This document shows, piece by piece, positions 16,238 through 27,251 of a stretch of 52,163 bases of DNA. The notes under the pieces are model-generated. The model searched no databases and was not told the DNA's origin. It was given only the letters and a program-made list of their open reading frames with translations. The stretch's first letter is position 1; every line of letters begins with the position of its first letter. Where the stretch lies: contig JAHFUS010000023.1 in the NCBI GenBank assembly GCA_023264975.1, positions 1-52,163 on the forward strand, given 5' to 3'. The DNA is from Actinomycetes bacterium. GTDB taxonomy: Bacteria; Actinomycetota; Acidimicrobiia; Acidimicrobiales; GCA-2861595. The position numbers were made by a program, and so were the translations under genes.

Positions 16238-16723
16238 ATGAGCGCAGCACCAGTGAAGAAGGCGGTCAAGAAGGCGAAGGCCACCATCAAGGGGGCCACC
16301 GCGGTTGTCGCCAAGGGCGTGCCGGCGAAGGTGACCGCGATCAATAGGACAGCAGCGGCCAAGAAGGCGGCGCCGGCGACCAAGGCGACGCCGGTCAAGA
16401 AGGCGGCCGTCACGAAGGCTCCGGCCAAGACGGCTCCGGCCAAGAAGGCGGCGTCGGCGAAGAAGGCCGCACCTGCGGCGAAGGCCCCTGCCAAGAAGGC
16501 CCCTGCCAAGAAGGCCCCGGCCAAGAAGGCCCCGGCGGCGACCAACGCCCCCGCAAAGAAGGCAATGCCTGCGACCAAGAAGGCCCCCGCCAAGAAGGCT
16601 CCCGCCAAGAAAGCCGCTGCCAATAAGGCTCCCGCCAAGAAAGCCGCTGCCAATAAGGCTCCCGCCAAGAAAGCCGCTGCCAATAAGGCTCCCGCCAAGA
16701 AGGCCGCCGCCCGCAAGCGGTAA
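16238..16723 (+). CDS. Histone H1-like Lys/Ala/Pro-rich protein
   Basis: The 161-residue protein is made almost wholly of Lys, Ala and Pro, with no HU core. A short lead (MSAAPVKKAVKKAKATIKGA, then TAVVAKGVPAKV) precedes PAKKA and ANKAPAKKA units down to the final AARKR. It begins 19 bases after the hupB stop and repeats the style of the HupB tail, so it looks like a stand-alone tail protein from the same operon. It should bind DNA non-specifically and may modulate HU. Such a tail can also serve as an acetylation target. The 3' part contains a perfect 30-bp tandem repeat. Confidence 0.82.
   Translation: MSAAPVKKAVKKAKATIKGATAVVAKGVPAKVTAINRTAAAKKAAPATKATPVKKAAVTKAPAKTAPAKKAASAKKAAPAAKAPAKKAPAKKAPAKKAPAATNAPAKKAMPATKKAPAKKAPAKKAAANKAPAKKAAANKAPAKKAAANKAPAKKAAARKR
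16591..16710 (+). repeat. 30-bp tandem repeat inside the H1-like gene
   Basis: Units begin at 16591, 16621, 16651 and 16681. The second and third are identical; the first and last differ at a few positions. Each encodes ten residues of the (A)NKAPAKKAA type, so the number of units could vary between strains by slippage. Confidence 0.85.
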
Positions 16724-16735
16724 GGCGGTGGTGCT

Positions 16736-16772
16736 GGTGGTGGTGCCGTTGCGCACCGACGGCGCCACCACC
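16736..16772. terminator. Hairpin between convergent H1-like and LmbE genes
   Basis: Bases 16736-16749 pair with 16759-16772 with one mismatch around a nine-base loop. It fills the gap between two convergent genes and could terminate both transcripts. There is no T-tract. Confidence 0.5.
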
Positions 16773-16785
16773 GCCCGCAGACCGC

Positions 16786-17523
16786 CTAGAGCTTCGTCAT
16801 CAGCTTGAATGCCTCGCCCGAGGGCAGGCCGGCCATGCGACCGTGGTCGGCAAGGCGTTCCACCATCCTGGCCCGGAAGGCTTCGACCTCGTCGGTGGCC
16901 TCCGGGTCGTCGATGTCCATGGTCGAACGGAACTGGCTGCGGTGCTCGAGCAGGGCCGCCAGCTTGGCGTCCTCGTAGCCGGCGGCGTCCTCCACGTGGT
17001 CGACCTCGTCGGCTTCCCACAGCAACAGGGCCGACGGCCGGTGGGGCTCGAGGCCGTGTTCGGGGAAGAAATGCGGGTCACGGGCGCCCACGATGCCGTC
17101 GGTGACGAGGAAGCCGGCGTTGCGGTGGTCGGGGTGCAGCCGGTACCGCCGCCACGGGTCGTGGCCCAGCACGACTTCGGGCCTGATGCGCCGGATCGAC
17201 TCGGCGACCCCGCTCGCCTGTTCGAGGCCCGAAGCCAACTCGCCGTCGGTCCACCCCAGGAAGACCACGCGGCCGGCGCCGCCCAGGGCGCGCGATGCAG
17301 CCCGCTGCTCCTCCTGGCGACGCTCTACCAGGGCGGCTGTGTCCTCGTCGGGGTCCCACGAGCCCTTGGACCCGTCGGTGCAGACGAGGTGGTGGACTTC
17401 GCAGCCGGCGGCCGCCCACTTGGCCAAGGTGGCGCCGCACCCGAACTCCACGTCGTCGGGATGGGCGCCCACTGCGAGCGCCCGCGCCGGCACGTCGAGG
17501 TTGGTGCTGATACCGCTCGTCAC
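16786..17523 (-). CDS. LmbE/PIG-L family deacetylase
   Basis: The 245-residue enzyme carries AVGAHPDDVEFGCGATLA near the N-terminus, with the zinc ligands in AHPDD. HPDHRNAG in the middle holds the third ligand. The family hydrolyses N-acetyl groups from GlcNAc conjugates, for example in mycothiol or mycothiol-conjugate metabolism; the exact substrate here is open. The GTG at 17523 follows GGAGG and begins right before the fold. It is the last gene of a minus-strand run after the CofC-like gene, 101 bases downstream of it. Confidence 0.88.
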   Translation of the reverse strand: MTSGISTNLDVPARALAVGAHPDDVEFGCGATLAKWAAAGCEVHHLVCTDGSKGSWDPDEDTAALVERRQEEQRAASRALGGAGRVVFLGWTDGELASGLEQASGVAESIRRIRPEVVLGHDPWRRYRLHPDHRNAGFLVTDGIVGARDPHFFPEHGLEPHRPSALLLWEADEVDHVEDAAGYEDAKLAALLEHRSQFRSTMDIDDPEATDEVEAFRARMVERLADHGRMAGLPSGEAFKLMTKL

Positions 17524-17622
17524 CCTGTCGCCTCCGATCCCGTCACCGGCCGCCCGCTGCGCCTTGCCGGCGCCGTCATCCTGGCACCACCTCGAGCGGG
17601 CGTGCGAGCGGCCGGCGGGACT

Positions 17623-17652
17623 GGTCAGCCCAGGAGAACCGCCGCGGTACCG
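17623..17652 (+). repeat. Dispersed 30-bp repeat, copy B
   Basis: This copy matches 5715-5744 at 28 of 30 positions. It covers the last codons and stop of the CofC-like gene (minus strand). Confidence 0.6.
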
Positions 17653-18245
17653 GTCAGCTGACCGGGCCCGCTGTCGGTGGCGCGTCGACGCGGAGGGCCC
17701 TCGACGGCCACGCCGGCCCAGGGCAGGTCGGACGGCAGGTCGACGTCCCGGCCGAGGCGCGGCTCCCGCACGACCCGCAGCGCCAGACCGAGGCGGAGGG
17801 CGGCGGCGCCGTGGCGATGGAACGAGCCCGGACCGTAGGCGAACGGGAAGCCGGCCGTCGCGGGCACGCAGGCCACGTTGGTGCCGTCGTCGCGGTGGTC
17901 CGGCACCAGTGTCACCCCTCCGAAGCGGGCCACCCACCCCAGGTCGGTGGCGAGGGGCAGGTCGGCGTGGGCCACGATGACCCGCTCGGCGCCGGCCCCG
18001 CCGAGTTCTTTCACGCCGTCCGACACCGCCCCGTCGAGCCCCCGCCCCGGCGCCCACACCACCCGTGCGCCATGCTCGGTCGCCCACTCGGCCACGGCAA
18101 CGTTGTCGCACACCACCGCCACGGGCAGGGGGCGGGCGGCCCGCAGCACGGCGGCTGCCATGGCGCGAGCCAGCAACTCCCGCTTCTCCGGCGCCAAGGC
18201 GGGGGCCAGGCGCAACTTGGCCACGCCGAATGCCTTCACGGGCAC
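17625..18245 (-). CDS. cofC: 2-phospho-L-lactate/PEP guanylyltransferase (CofC/FbiD), coenzyme F420 biosynthesis
   Basis: The 206-residue nucleotidyltransferase has the N-terminal VPVKAFGVAKLRLAP motif, the P-loop-like nucleotide site of this family. VIVAHADLPLATDL carries the metal-binding Asp, and DGTNVACVPATAGFPFAYG with SFHRH covers the acceptor site. It transfers GMP from GTP to phospholactate or phosphoenolpyruvate in the first committed step of F420 side-chain assembly. Family members usually begin a few residues earlier (xxVLVPVKAF). Here an in-frame stop lies 10 codons upstream and only non-standard codons could extend it, so the GTG at 18245 is used with some doubt. No other F420 gene is in the window. 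Confidence 0.85.
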   Translation of the reverse strand: MPVKAFGVAKLRLAPALAPEKRELLARAMAAAVLRAARPLPVAVVCDNVAVAEWATEHGARVVWAPGRGLDGAVSDGVKELGGAGAERVIVAHADLPLATDLGWVARFGGVTLVPDHRDDGTNVACVPATAGFPFAYGPGSFHRHGAAALRLGLALRVVREPRLGRDVDLPSDLPWAGVAVEGPPRRRATDSGPGQLTGTAAVLLG

Positions 18246-18278
18246 CAGGACGGCGACGTGGGGGACGGCCGTGCGTTC

Positions 18279-18590
18279 CTACGTGAGGATTTCGAACACG
18301 CGCACCAGCGGCTCCTGGCGGAGCAGCTCGAGGATGCGGACCTGCGCTTCCCTGGCCGCCCTCGACACCATGGCCTCCCCCATGGTGTCGATGCTCTCCC
18401 ACCGGGAGACGGTGGCGCACTCGAGCAGGCCGCCCGGGTGGTGGTCCATGCCGAGCACGAGCTCGATGCTCGTGCACCCGGCGAACCCGCGGTACACCGG
18501 GAGCACGTCGTCGGCGAAAAGGCGGCGCACCTCGTCGAGGTCGGCGGGGTCCACCGCCGTCTGGAACATGCGGAGATACGCGGTGCTCAC
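18279..18590 (-). CDS. Antibiotic-biosynthesis-monooxygenase-fold protein
   Basis: The 103-residue protein reads VSTAYLRMFQTAVDPADLDE, then FADDVLPVYRGFAGCTSIEL, and CATVSRWESIDTMGEAM. This is the ferredoxin-like alpha/beta pattern of the ABM family of small dimeric proteins, some of which are cofactor-free oxygenases. No catalytic residues can be assigned. The GTG at 18590 overlaps the upstream phosphoesterase stop by four bases (GTGA), showing operon organisation. The ATG at 18599 is an alternative start. Confidence 0.7.
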   Translation of the reverse strand: MSTAYLRMFQTAVDPADLDEVRRLFADDVLPVYRGFAGCTSIELVLGMDHHPGGLLECATVSRWESIDTMGEAMVSRAAREAQVRILELLRQEPLVRVFEILT

Positions 18591-19432
18591 GGGGCCCATC
18601 CTGTCTTCGAGAACATCCCTGCCAGCGCGCCGCTGGTCTGCAGCCGCATGGTCCGTCGGTCGAGCTCCGCTGCCATCCGTTCGCCGACCCCGGGATAGCG
18701 GAGGGTGACGCGGATGACGTCGGGCGTCACTTCGATGAGGTTGTACGACGGCCTGGTGTACCCGCGGAGCCGGTACGACGAGACCGTGCCCGAGTTCACC
18801 AGGAGCGTGTCGTTCAACAGCCACACATGCGGGACGTGCTTGTGGCCCGAGAGCACGAGGTGCACGCCGAGCTCGGAAAGCAGGGTGAGCACGTCGCCCG
18901 CGTCCCACACCGTGTTCCGCTCCCGACCGGTGCCGGGCACGGGCACCAGGTGGTGGTGCAGCACGAACGTGCGCACGTCGGCGTCGCCGACGAACTGTTG
19001 GCGGATCCAGTCGTAGCGCTCCCGGCCCACCTCGCCCTCGGCCAGGTCGGGCTTGGAGGAGTCGATGGCCACCACCCGCATGGACAGGGAGTCGCCGCCC
19101 TGGATGCGTAGGACGCTGTCGCCCTTGCCGCCGATCCCCTCGCCCACGCCGAAGGTGTCCCGGAAGTGGAGGTACCCGACGTTCTTCGAGTCGTGGTTGC
19201 CGGGGATGACCACCGAGCGCAGGCCGGCGTCGAACAGCGGCTCCAGATGGCTGTGCGCCTCGCGGAACTCGTGGGCGTAGCCGTCGGTGGTGAGGTCGCC
19301 GCCCACCACCACCAGGTCGGGGCCGAGCCCGGTGATCTCCGCCACTGCCGCGTCCAGCAGGGCGCCGTCGAAGAACGGCGACCCGCAGTGGATGTCGGAC
19401 AGCTGGGCGATGACGAACTCTTCGCGCGCCAC
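18587..19432 (-). CDS. Calcineurin-like metallophosphoesterase
   Basis: The 281-residue protein carries the full dimetal signature: QLSDIHCG, VVVGGDLTTDGY, VIPGNHDSKN, VLHHHLVP and SGHKHVPH. The arrangement resembles class III cyclic-nucleotide phosphodiesterases of the CpdA/Rv0805 type, so cAMP or another phosphodiester is a reasonable substrate guess. The GTG start lies 7 bases behind a TACACT hexamer, implying a leaderless message. It is the first gene of an operon with the ABM-fold protein, the CofC-like gene and the LmbE-like gene. Confidence 0.88.
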   Translation of the reverse strand: MAREEFVIAQLSDIHCGSPFFDGALLDAAVAEITGLGPDLVVVGGDLTTDGYAHEFREAHSHLEPLFDAGLRSVVIPGNHDSKNVGYLHFRDTFGVGEGIGGKGDSVLRIQGGDSLSMRVVAIDSSKPDLAEGEVGRERYDWIRQQFVGDADVRTFVLHHHLVPVPGTGRERNTVWDAGDVLTLLSELGVHLVLSGHKHVPHVWLLNDTLLVNSGTVSSYRLRGYTRPSYNLIEVTPDVIRVTLRYPGVGERMAAELDRRTMRLQTSGALAGMFSKTGWAP

Positions 19433-19439
19433 GCCGACG

Positions 19440-19445
19440 AGTGTA
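19440..19445 (-). promoter_or_regulatory. Leaderless-type -10 hexamer TACACT for the phosphoesterase operon
   Basis: On the minus strand the hexamer ends 7 bases before the GTG at 19432. It is divergent from the gpsA promoter about 50 bases away. Confidence 0.6.
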
Positions 19446-19492
19446 GGGGCGTCCTCCCGGCCGGCCTCGTGGCGGGTTGGCGCGGGTGTCCG

Positions 19493-19498
19493 TATGGT
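19493..19498 (+). promoter_or_regulatory. Leaderless-type -10 hexamer TATGGT for gpsA
   Basis: The hexamer ends 6 bases before the GTG at 19505. Confidence 0.6.
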
Positions 19499-19504
19499 GA
19501 GGCC

Positions 19505-20524
19505 GTGGGCACCAGGGTGGCAGTACTCGGGGCGGGTTCATGGGGCACGACGATCGCCGCACTGGCGTGCGGCAACGTGTCCACCGTCTTGTGGGCCAGG
19601 CGCGCCGAGCTGGCCGAGGCCCTCACCGCCACCCACCGCAACCAGGACTACCTTCCCGGCGCCCGCTTGCCCGAAGGTCTCGTGGCGACCGCGTCGATGG
19701 AGGAAGCGCTGGCGGGTGCTTCGGTGGTCGTGATGGCGGTGCCGTCGCACGGCTTCCGTTCCATCCTCGAACTGGCCCGGCCGTTCCTGGCGGAGGGGAC
19801 ACCGATCGTGAGCCTCACCAAGGGACTCGAAGAGGGGTCGAGCAGGCGGATGACCGAGGTCATCGCCGAAGTCGTGCCCGGCTCGCCGGCCGGCGTCCTC
19901 ACCGGGCCCAACCTGGCGGGCGAGATCATGGCCGGCCAACCCGCGGCCAGTGTGGTGGCGCTGGAGGACGAAAGCCTGGCGGCCGAGATTCAGGGCCTGC
20001 TCGGCACCGACGGCTTCCGGGTGTACACGAACACCGATGTCGTCGGCTGCGAGGTGGCGGGCGCGCTGAAGAACGTCACCGCCATCGCCTCGGGGATGGG
20101 CGACGGCATGGGGTTCGGCGACAACAGCCGGGCCGCCCTCATCACCCGCGGCCTCGCCGAGCTCACCCGGCTCGGCACGGCGCTGGGCGGTCAGCCCCAG
20201 ACCTTCCCCGGCCTGGCCGGCATGGGCGACCTGGTCGTCACCTGCATCTCCCCGCGCAGCCGCAACCGCCACGTTGGCGAGCAACTGGGACGGGGTCGCA
20301 GCATGGCCGAGGTGGTGGCCGAGATGAAAATGGTGGCCGAGGGGGTCAAGACGTCGCGCACGGTGCTGGACCTGGCCGCCACGGTCGGCGTCGAGATGCC
20401 CATCGCCGAGCAGGTCGTGGCCGTGCTCTACGGGGGCAGGACGGCGGCCGAGGCGCTCCCCGTCCTCATGCTGCGCGAGGCCAAGCCCGAGCACCCGCCG
20501 GCGAGGTCGAGGCCCGCGGGCTGA
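19505..20524 (+). CDS. gpsA: NAD(P)-dependent glycerol-3-phosphate dehydrogenase
   Basis: The 339-residue protein starts with GTRVAVLGAGSWGTTIAALA, the NAD-binding glycine motif. It continues with VMAVPSHGFR, SLTKGLEEG, LTGPNLAGEIMAGQPAA, CEVAGALKNVTAIASGMGDG, the catalytic-Lys region, and FPGLAGMGDLVVTC. It interconverts dihydroxyacetone phosphate and sn-glycerol 3-phosphate to supply phospholipid synthesis in the cytoplasm. The length is normal. The GTG at 19505 begins directly before the first strand and behind a -10 hexamer; the frame is open much further upstream but runs antisense to the phosphoesterase. Confidence 0.95.
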   Translation: MGTRVAVLGAGSWGTTIAALACGNVSTVLWARRAELAEALTATHRNQDYLPGARLPEGLVATASMEEALAGASVVVMAVPSHGFRSILELARPFLAEGTPIVSLTKGLEEGSSRRMTEVIAEVVPGSPAGVLTGPNLAGEIMAGQPAASVVALEDESLAAEIQGLLGTDGFRVYTNTDVVGCEVAGALKNVTAIASGMGDGMGFGDNSRAALITRGLAELTRLGTALGGQPQTFPGLAGMGDLVVTCISPRSRNRHVGEQLGRGRSMAEVVAEMKMVAEGVKTSRTVLDLAATVGVEMPIAEQVVAVLYGGRTAAEALPVLMLREAKPEHPPARSRPAG

Positions 20525-20662
20525 ACATTGTGTGTGGGCCTTGACGGCTACGTGCTCCGTATCGCCGAGGCCCGCGCGGTGGGTCGGTCCCTGCTTCGTC
20601 CATGGCCGCACTGTTCCCCGATCCCGCCCCCTGACCCATGCCGTGCCTTTCCCTACCGGCGC

Positions 20663-20668
20663 TAACGT
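20663..20668 (+). promoter_or_regulatory. Leaderless-type -10 hexamer TAACGT for glgX
   Basis: The hexamer ends 6 bases before the ATG at 20675 and likely drives the glgX-treY-treZ operon. Confidence 0.6.
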
Positions 20669-20674
20669 GACCCG

Positions 20675-22757
<2,083 letters not shown>

Positions 22758-22768
<11 letters not shown>

Positions 22769-25529
22769 GCCTCCCGACGACACCGGTCCCGGCGCCCCGC
22801 CCGGTCCGTCGTCCACCTATCGCGTCCAGCTGTCCCCGGCCTTCACCTTCGACGACGCGGCCGCCATCGCCGGGTACCTGGCAGACCTCGGTGTGAGCCA
22901 CCTCTACGCATCCCCCATCCTCCAGGCCGCGCCCGGCAGCACCCACGGCTACGACGTGGTCGACCACCACAGGGTGAACGTCGAACTCGGCGGCGACGAC
23001 GGGCACGCCCGCATGTGCGACGCTCTCGGCGCCGCCGGCCTCGGCCAGGTGCTCGATGTGGTGCCGAACCACATGGCCATCGGGACCCCGGAGAACGCGT
23101 GGTGGTGGGACGTGCTGGAGAACGGGCCCGCCAGCATCTATGCCGCCTACTTCGATGTGGACTGGGACCCGCCCGAGTCCAAGCTCCGCCACACTGTCCT
23201 GCTGCCGATCCTCGGCGACCACTACGGCCAGGTGCTCGAGGCTGGCGAACTGCAGCTGAGCCGCGACGGCGGCTCGTTCACCGTCAACTACCACGACCAT
23301 GTCGTCCCGGTCGCGCCGCGCACAATCGACCGAATCCTCCTGACGGCGGCGGAGGACTGCGGCTCGGCCGAGTTGGAGTCGGTGGGTGCCGCCTTCGGGC
23401 GCCTCCCGCCGGCCACCGCCACCGATAGGGAAAGCGTGCGCGAGCGCCATCGGGACAAGGAGGTGCTCCGGGCCCGCCTGGCCGAGCTGTGCGAAGCCGA
23501 CCCGCAAGTGGGGGCGGCGGTCGACGCCAGGGTCACGCTGGTGAACGGCGACTGGGACGCCCTCGACGCCCTCCTCTCCCGCCAGAACTACCGCCTGGCC
23601 TACTGGCGCACGGCCGGGCGGGAGCTCGACTACCGGCGCTTCTTCGACATCAACACGCTGGTGGGAGTGCGGATCGAGGACCCCCAGGTGTTCGACGACA
23701 CCCACGCCCTCATCCTCGAGTGGCTGGACAAGGGCGTGGTCGACGGCCTGCGCATCGACCACCCCGACGGTCTCCTCGATCCCGAGGGCTACCTCGACCG
23801 CCTCCGTGACGCCACCGGCGGGACGTGGGTGGTGGTGGAGAAGATCCTCGAGGCGGGCGAGAGCCTGTCGGCGACGTGGCCCGTTGCCGGCACCACGGGC
23901 TACGAGTTCCTGGCCCGCGTCGGCGGCCTGTTCGTGGACCCGGCGGGCCGTGAGGCGTTGCTCGACCTCTACGGCGAGCTCACCGGGAAGCCGACCGACT
24001 TCGACGAGGTGGTGCTGGAGAAGAAGCACGTGGCCCTGCGGGAGATCCTGGCCGCCGACCTGAACCGTCTCACCGGGCTCTTCGTACAGGTGTGCGAGCG
24101 CAACCGCCGCTACCGCGACTACACCCGCCACGAGCTCCACGAGGCGCTGCGCGAGGTGGTTGCAAGCTTCGGGGTCTACCGGACGTATGTACGGCCGGCC
24201 GACGGCACCGTGCGGCCCGACGACGTGGCCCACGTGGAGGCGGCGGTGGCGCGGGCGGCCGAACGCCGTCCCGAGATCGACGCCGAGCTGTTCAACTTCC
24301 TGGCCGACCTGCTCCTGCTCCGCCGACGCGGCGAGTCGGCCGCGCCCGGCCTTCCCGGGCCCATCGGCGAGGCGGAGGCCGATCTGGTCGCCCGCTTTCA
24401 GCAGCTCACCGGGCCGGTGATGGCCAAGGGCGTGGAGGACACGACCTTCTACGACTACGTGCCGCTCGTGTCGCTCAACGAGGTGGGCTGCTCGCCCGGC
24501 AAGTGGGGCACCTCGGTCGACGAGTTCCATCGCGCCTGCCAGGAGTCCGCCGTTCACTGGCCGCGGTCGATGCTCGCCACCAGCACGCACGACACCAAGC
24601 GCAGCGAGGACGTGCGGGCCCGGGTCCACCTCCTCTCGGAGATGCCCGCCGCCTGGGCGGACGCGGTGCGGCGCTGGCGCGCCATGAACGCGCGCCACCG
24701 CACCGGCCCCGGTTTGCCTGACGCCAACGCCGAGTACCTGCTGTACCAGACGCTGGTGGGCGCGTGGCCGCTCACGGCCGAGCGGGCGGCCGCCTACATG
24801 GTGAAGGCGGCCAAGGAGGCCAAGGTCCACACGTCGTGGATCGACCCCGACCCCGACTACGACGCCGCCCTCTCGGCTTTCGTGGGCGGCCTGATGGCGG
24901 ACGAGGCGTTTCAAGCCGACCTGGCCACCTTCGTCGGGCTGTTGGTGGCGCCGGGGCGGGTGACCTCGATGGCGCAGGCGCTGGTGAAGCTCACCGCGCC
25001 CGGCGTGCCCGACACCTACCAGGGCTCCGAGGTGTGGGACCTCAGCCTGGTCGATCCCGACAACCGCCGCCCGGTGGACTACGACATCCGCCGGCGCCTG
25101 CTGGCCGACCTGCCTGGTCTCGACGCCGCCGCCGTGTGGGCGCGTGCGGACGAGGGCCTGCCCAAGCTGCACGTGGTGCGCGAGGCCCTACACTTGCGCC
25201 GGCGCCGCCCGGAAGCCTTCAGCGCCGAGGGCGCGTATACGCCGCTGGCTGCGGGTGGCGCCAAGGCGGGGCACGCAGTCGCCTTCGCCCGGGGCGATGC
25301 AGTGGTCACCGTCGTGCCCAGGCTCGTCCTCGGCCTGGGTGGTGACTGGGGCGACGCATCGGTCGACCTCCCGGGCGGTCGCTGGCGCAACGTCCTCACC
25401 GGCGACGACGTGGTCGGCGGCCGGGTCCCGCTCGCCGGACTCCTGGCCACCTTCCCCGTAGCGCTCCTCGAGCGCGCGGCCGGCAGCCGGGTTGGCGCGA
25501 CCGGATCGGGGAAGGGCAGGCGGGAATGA
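22758..25529 (+). CDS. treY: Malto-oligosyltrehalose synthase
   Basis: The 923-residue GH13 isomerase starts STYRVQLSPAFTFDDAAAIA and then LGVSHLYASPIL, typical of TreY. The active site includes LRIDHPDGLLDPEGYL (nucleophile Asp334) and VVVEKILEAGESL (acid/base Glu361); MAKGVEDTTFYDYVPL and TSTHDTKRSEDVR are further family motifs. It converts the reducing-end alpha-1,4 bond of maltodextrins to alpha,alpha-1,1. The length is somewhat longer than many homologues through an insertion around residues 215-260. The GTG at 22758 overlaps the last codons of glgX, indicating translational coupling; the frame is open further upstream within glgX. Confidence 0.95.
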
Positions 25530-27244
25530 CCTTGTTACGAGTGTGGGCGCCAAAGGCGGCGGAGGTGGAGGTGGACCTGACCGGCCGGCGCGTGCCCATG
25601 GTGGCGGCGGCCGGTGGGTGGCACGAGGTCGACGTGGCCGGCGCCGGCCCGGGCACCGACTACGGCTTCTCCCTGGACGGCGGGCCGGTGCTGCCCGATC
25701 CCCGGTCGCCGTGGCAGCCGGCCGGTGTGGACGGGCCGTCGCGCACCGTCGACCATGCCGCCTTCGGTTGGACCGACGCGAGCTGGCGGGGCGTCCACCT
25801 GCCGTCGGCCGTGCTGTACGAGCTGCACGTGGGCACGTTCACGCCCGAGGGCACCTTCGACGCCGCGATCGGCCGGCTCGACCACCTGGTGGACCTGGGC
25901 GTCGACGCCGTCGAGCTGCTGCCCGTCGCCCAGTTCCCCGGCGAGCGGGGGTGGGGCTACGACGGGGTCGACCTGTACGCGCCCCACGAGCCCTACGGCG
26001 GCCCCGAGGGCCTCAAGCGGCTGGTCGACGCGGCCCACGCCCGCGGCCTCGGCGTGGTGATGGACGTCGTGTACAACCATCTCGGCCCGGCCGGGAACCA
26101 CCTCGGGTCGTACGGCCCGTACTTCACCGACCGCTACGCGACCCCATGGGGCGCAGCGGTGAACCTCGATGATGCCGGCAGCCACGAGGTACGCGCCTTC
26201 TTCGTCGACAACGCCGTGGCATGGCTGCGCGACTACCACTGCGACGGGCTGCGGCTCGACGCCATCCACGCCATCCTCGACACGTCCGCCACCCACCTGC
26301 TGGAGGAGATGGCGACGCAGGTCGAGGCGCTGGCCGCCTCGCTCGGCCGCCCCCTGTTCCTGGTGGCGGAGAGCGACCTCAACGATCCCCGTGTCGTCCG
26401 CCGCCGGGAGGTCGGGGGCTACGGGATGGACGCCCAGTGGAGCGACGACTTCCACCACGCCATCCATGCCGCCCTCACCGGGGAGCGGGACGGGTACTAC
26501 GCGGACTTCGGTTCCCTCGCCCAGATCGAGACGGCGCTGCGCCGGGCCTTCGTGTACGCCGGCGAGCATTCGCTGTACCGCGACCGCCGCCACGGACGCC
26601 TCGACCCGACCCTGTCGGGCCACCGCTTCCTCGGTTACGCACAGAACCATGACCAGATCGGCAACCGGGCCCAGGGCGATCGCAGCGCGGCCCTCATGTC
26701 GCCCGGGCGCCTGCGCCTGGCCGCTGCCCTCGTCCTCACCGCGCCCTTCGTGCCGATGCTGTTCCAGGGCGAGGAGTGGGGCGCAGGCACGCCGTTCCAG
26801 TACTTCACCGACCACGCCGACCCCGCTCTCGGCCGGGCCGTCAGCGAGGGCCGCCGCTCCGAGTTCGTCGCCTTCGGCTGGAAGCCGGCAGACGTGCCGG
26901 ACCCACAGGACCCTGCCACCTTCGAGCGGTCCAAGCTGGACTGGGACGAGCCGGGCCGCAAGGAGCACGCTGCCGTCCTCGGCTGGCACCGCCGGCTCAT
27001 CGCCCTGCGCCGCGCCGTCCCCGCCCTCACCGATGGCCGCCTCGACGCCGTCGACATGACGTTCGACGAGGACGGGGCCTGGCTGCTCGTGCGGCGGGGA
27101 CCGGTCACCGTTGCCGGCAACCTGGGTGACGACGCCGTCGACCTCGCGGTCACCGGCGCCATCGTGCTCGCCACCAACGGCGTCGAGCACTGCGCGGACG
27201 GCACGCTGCGTCTCGCGCCCGACGCCGTCGCCGTCCTGGCCTGA
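25526..27244 (+). CDS. treZ: Malto-oligosyltrehalose trehalohydrolase
   Basis: The 572-residue GH13 enzyme has an N-terminal beta module (LLRVWAPKAAEVEVDLTGR) and VLYELHVGTFTPEGTFDAAI. Catalytic motifs are GLRLDAIHAI (Asp245), VAESDLND (Glu282) and QNHDQIGNRAQGDR (Asp376); PMLFQGEEWGAGTPFQYF is a further family motif. It cleaves trehalose off maltooligosyl trehalose and completes the glycogen-to-trehalose route. The ATG overlaps the treY stop by four bases (ATGA). Trehalose made this way serves as compatible solute and stress protectant in actinobacteria. Confidence 0.95.
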   Translation: MTLLRVWAPKAAEVEVDLTGRRVPMVAAAGGWHEVDVAGAGPGTDYGFSLDGGPVLPDPRSPWQPAGVDGPSRTVDHAAFGWTDASWRGVHLPSAVLYELHVGTFTPEGTFDAAIGRLDHLVDLGVDAVELLPVAQFPGERGWGYDGVDLYAPHEPYGGPEGLKRLVDAAHARGLGVVMDVVYNHLGPAGNHLGSYGPYFTDRYATPWGAAVNLDDAGSHEVRAFFVDNAVAWLRDYHCDGLRLDAIHAILDTSATHLLEEMATQVEALAASLGRPLFLVAESDLNDPRVVRRREVGGYGMDAQWSDDFHHAIHAALTGERDGYYADFGSLAQIETALRRAFVYAGEHSLYRDRRHGRLDPTLSGHRFLGYAQNHDQIGNRAQGDRSAALMSPGRLRLAAALVLTAPFVPMLFQGEEWGAGTPFQYFTDHADPALGRAVSEGRRSEFVAFGWKPADVPDPQDPATFERSKLDWDEPGRKEHAAVLGWHRRLIALRRAVPALTDGRLDAVDMTFDEDGAWLLVRRGPVTVAGNLGDDAVDLAVTGAIVLATNGVEHCADGTLRLAPDAVAVLA

Positions 27245-27251
27245 CCCGGAC

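Noticed and set aside
16591-16710. Regular 30-bp repeats as a CRISPR array
   Set aside because: The repeats are directly adjacent without spacers and encode Lys/Ala/Pro units in frame.
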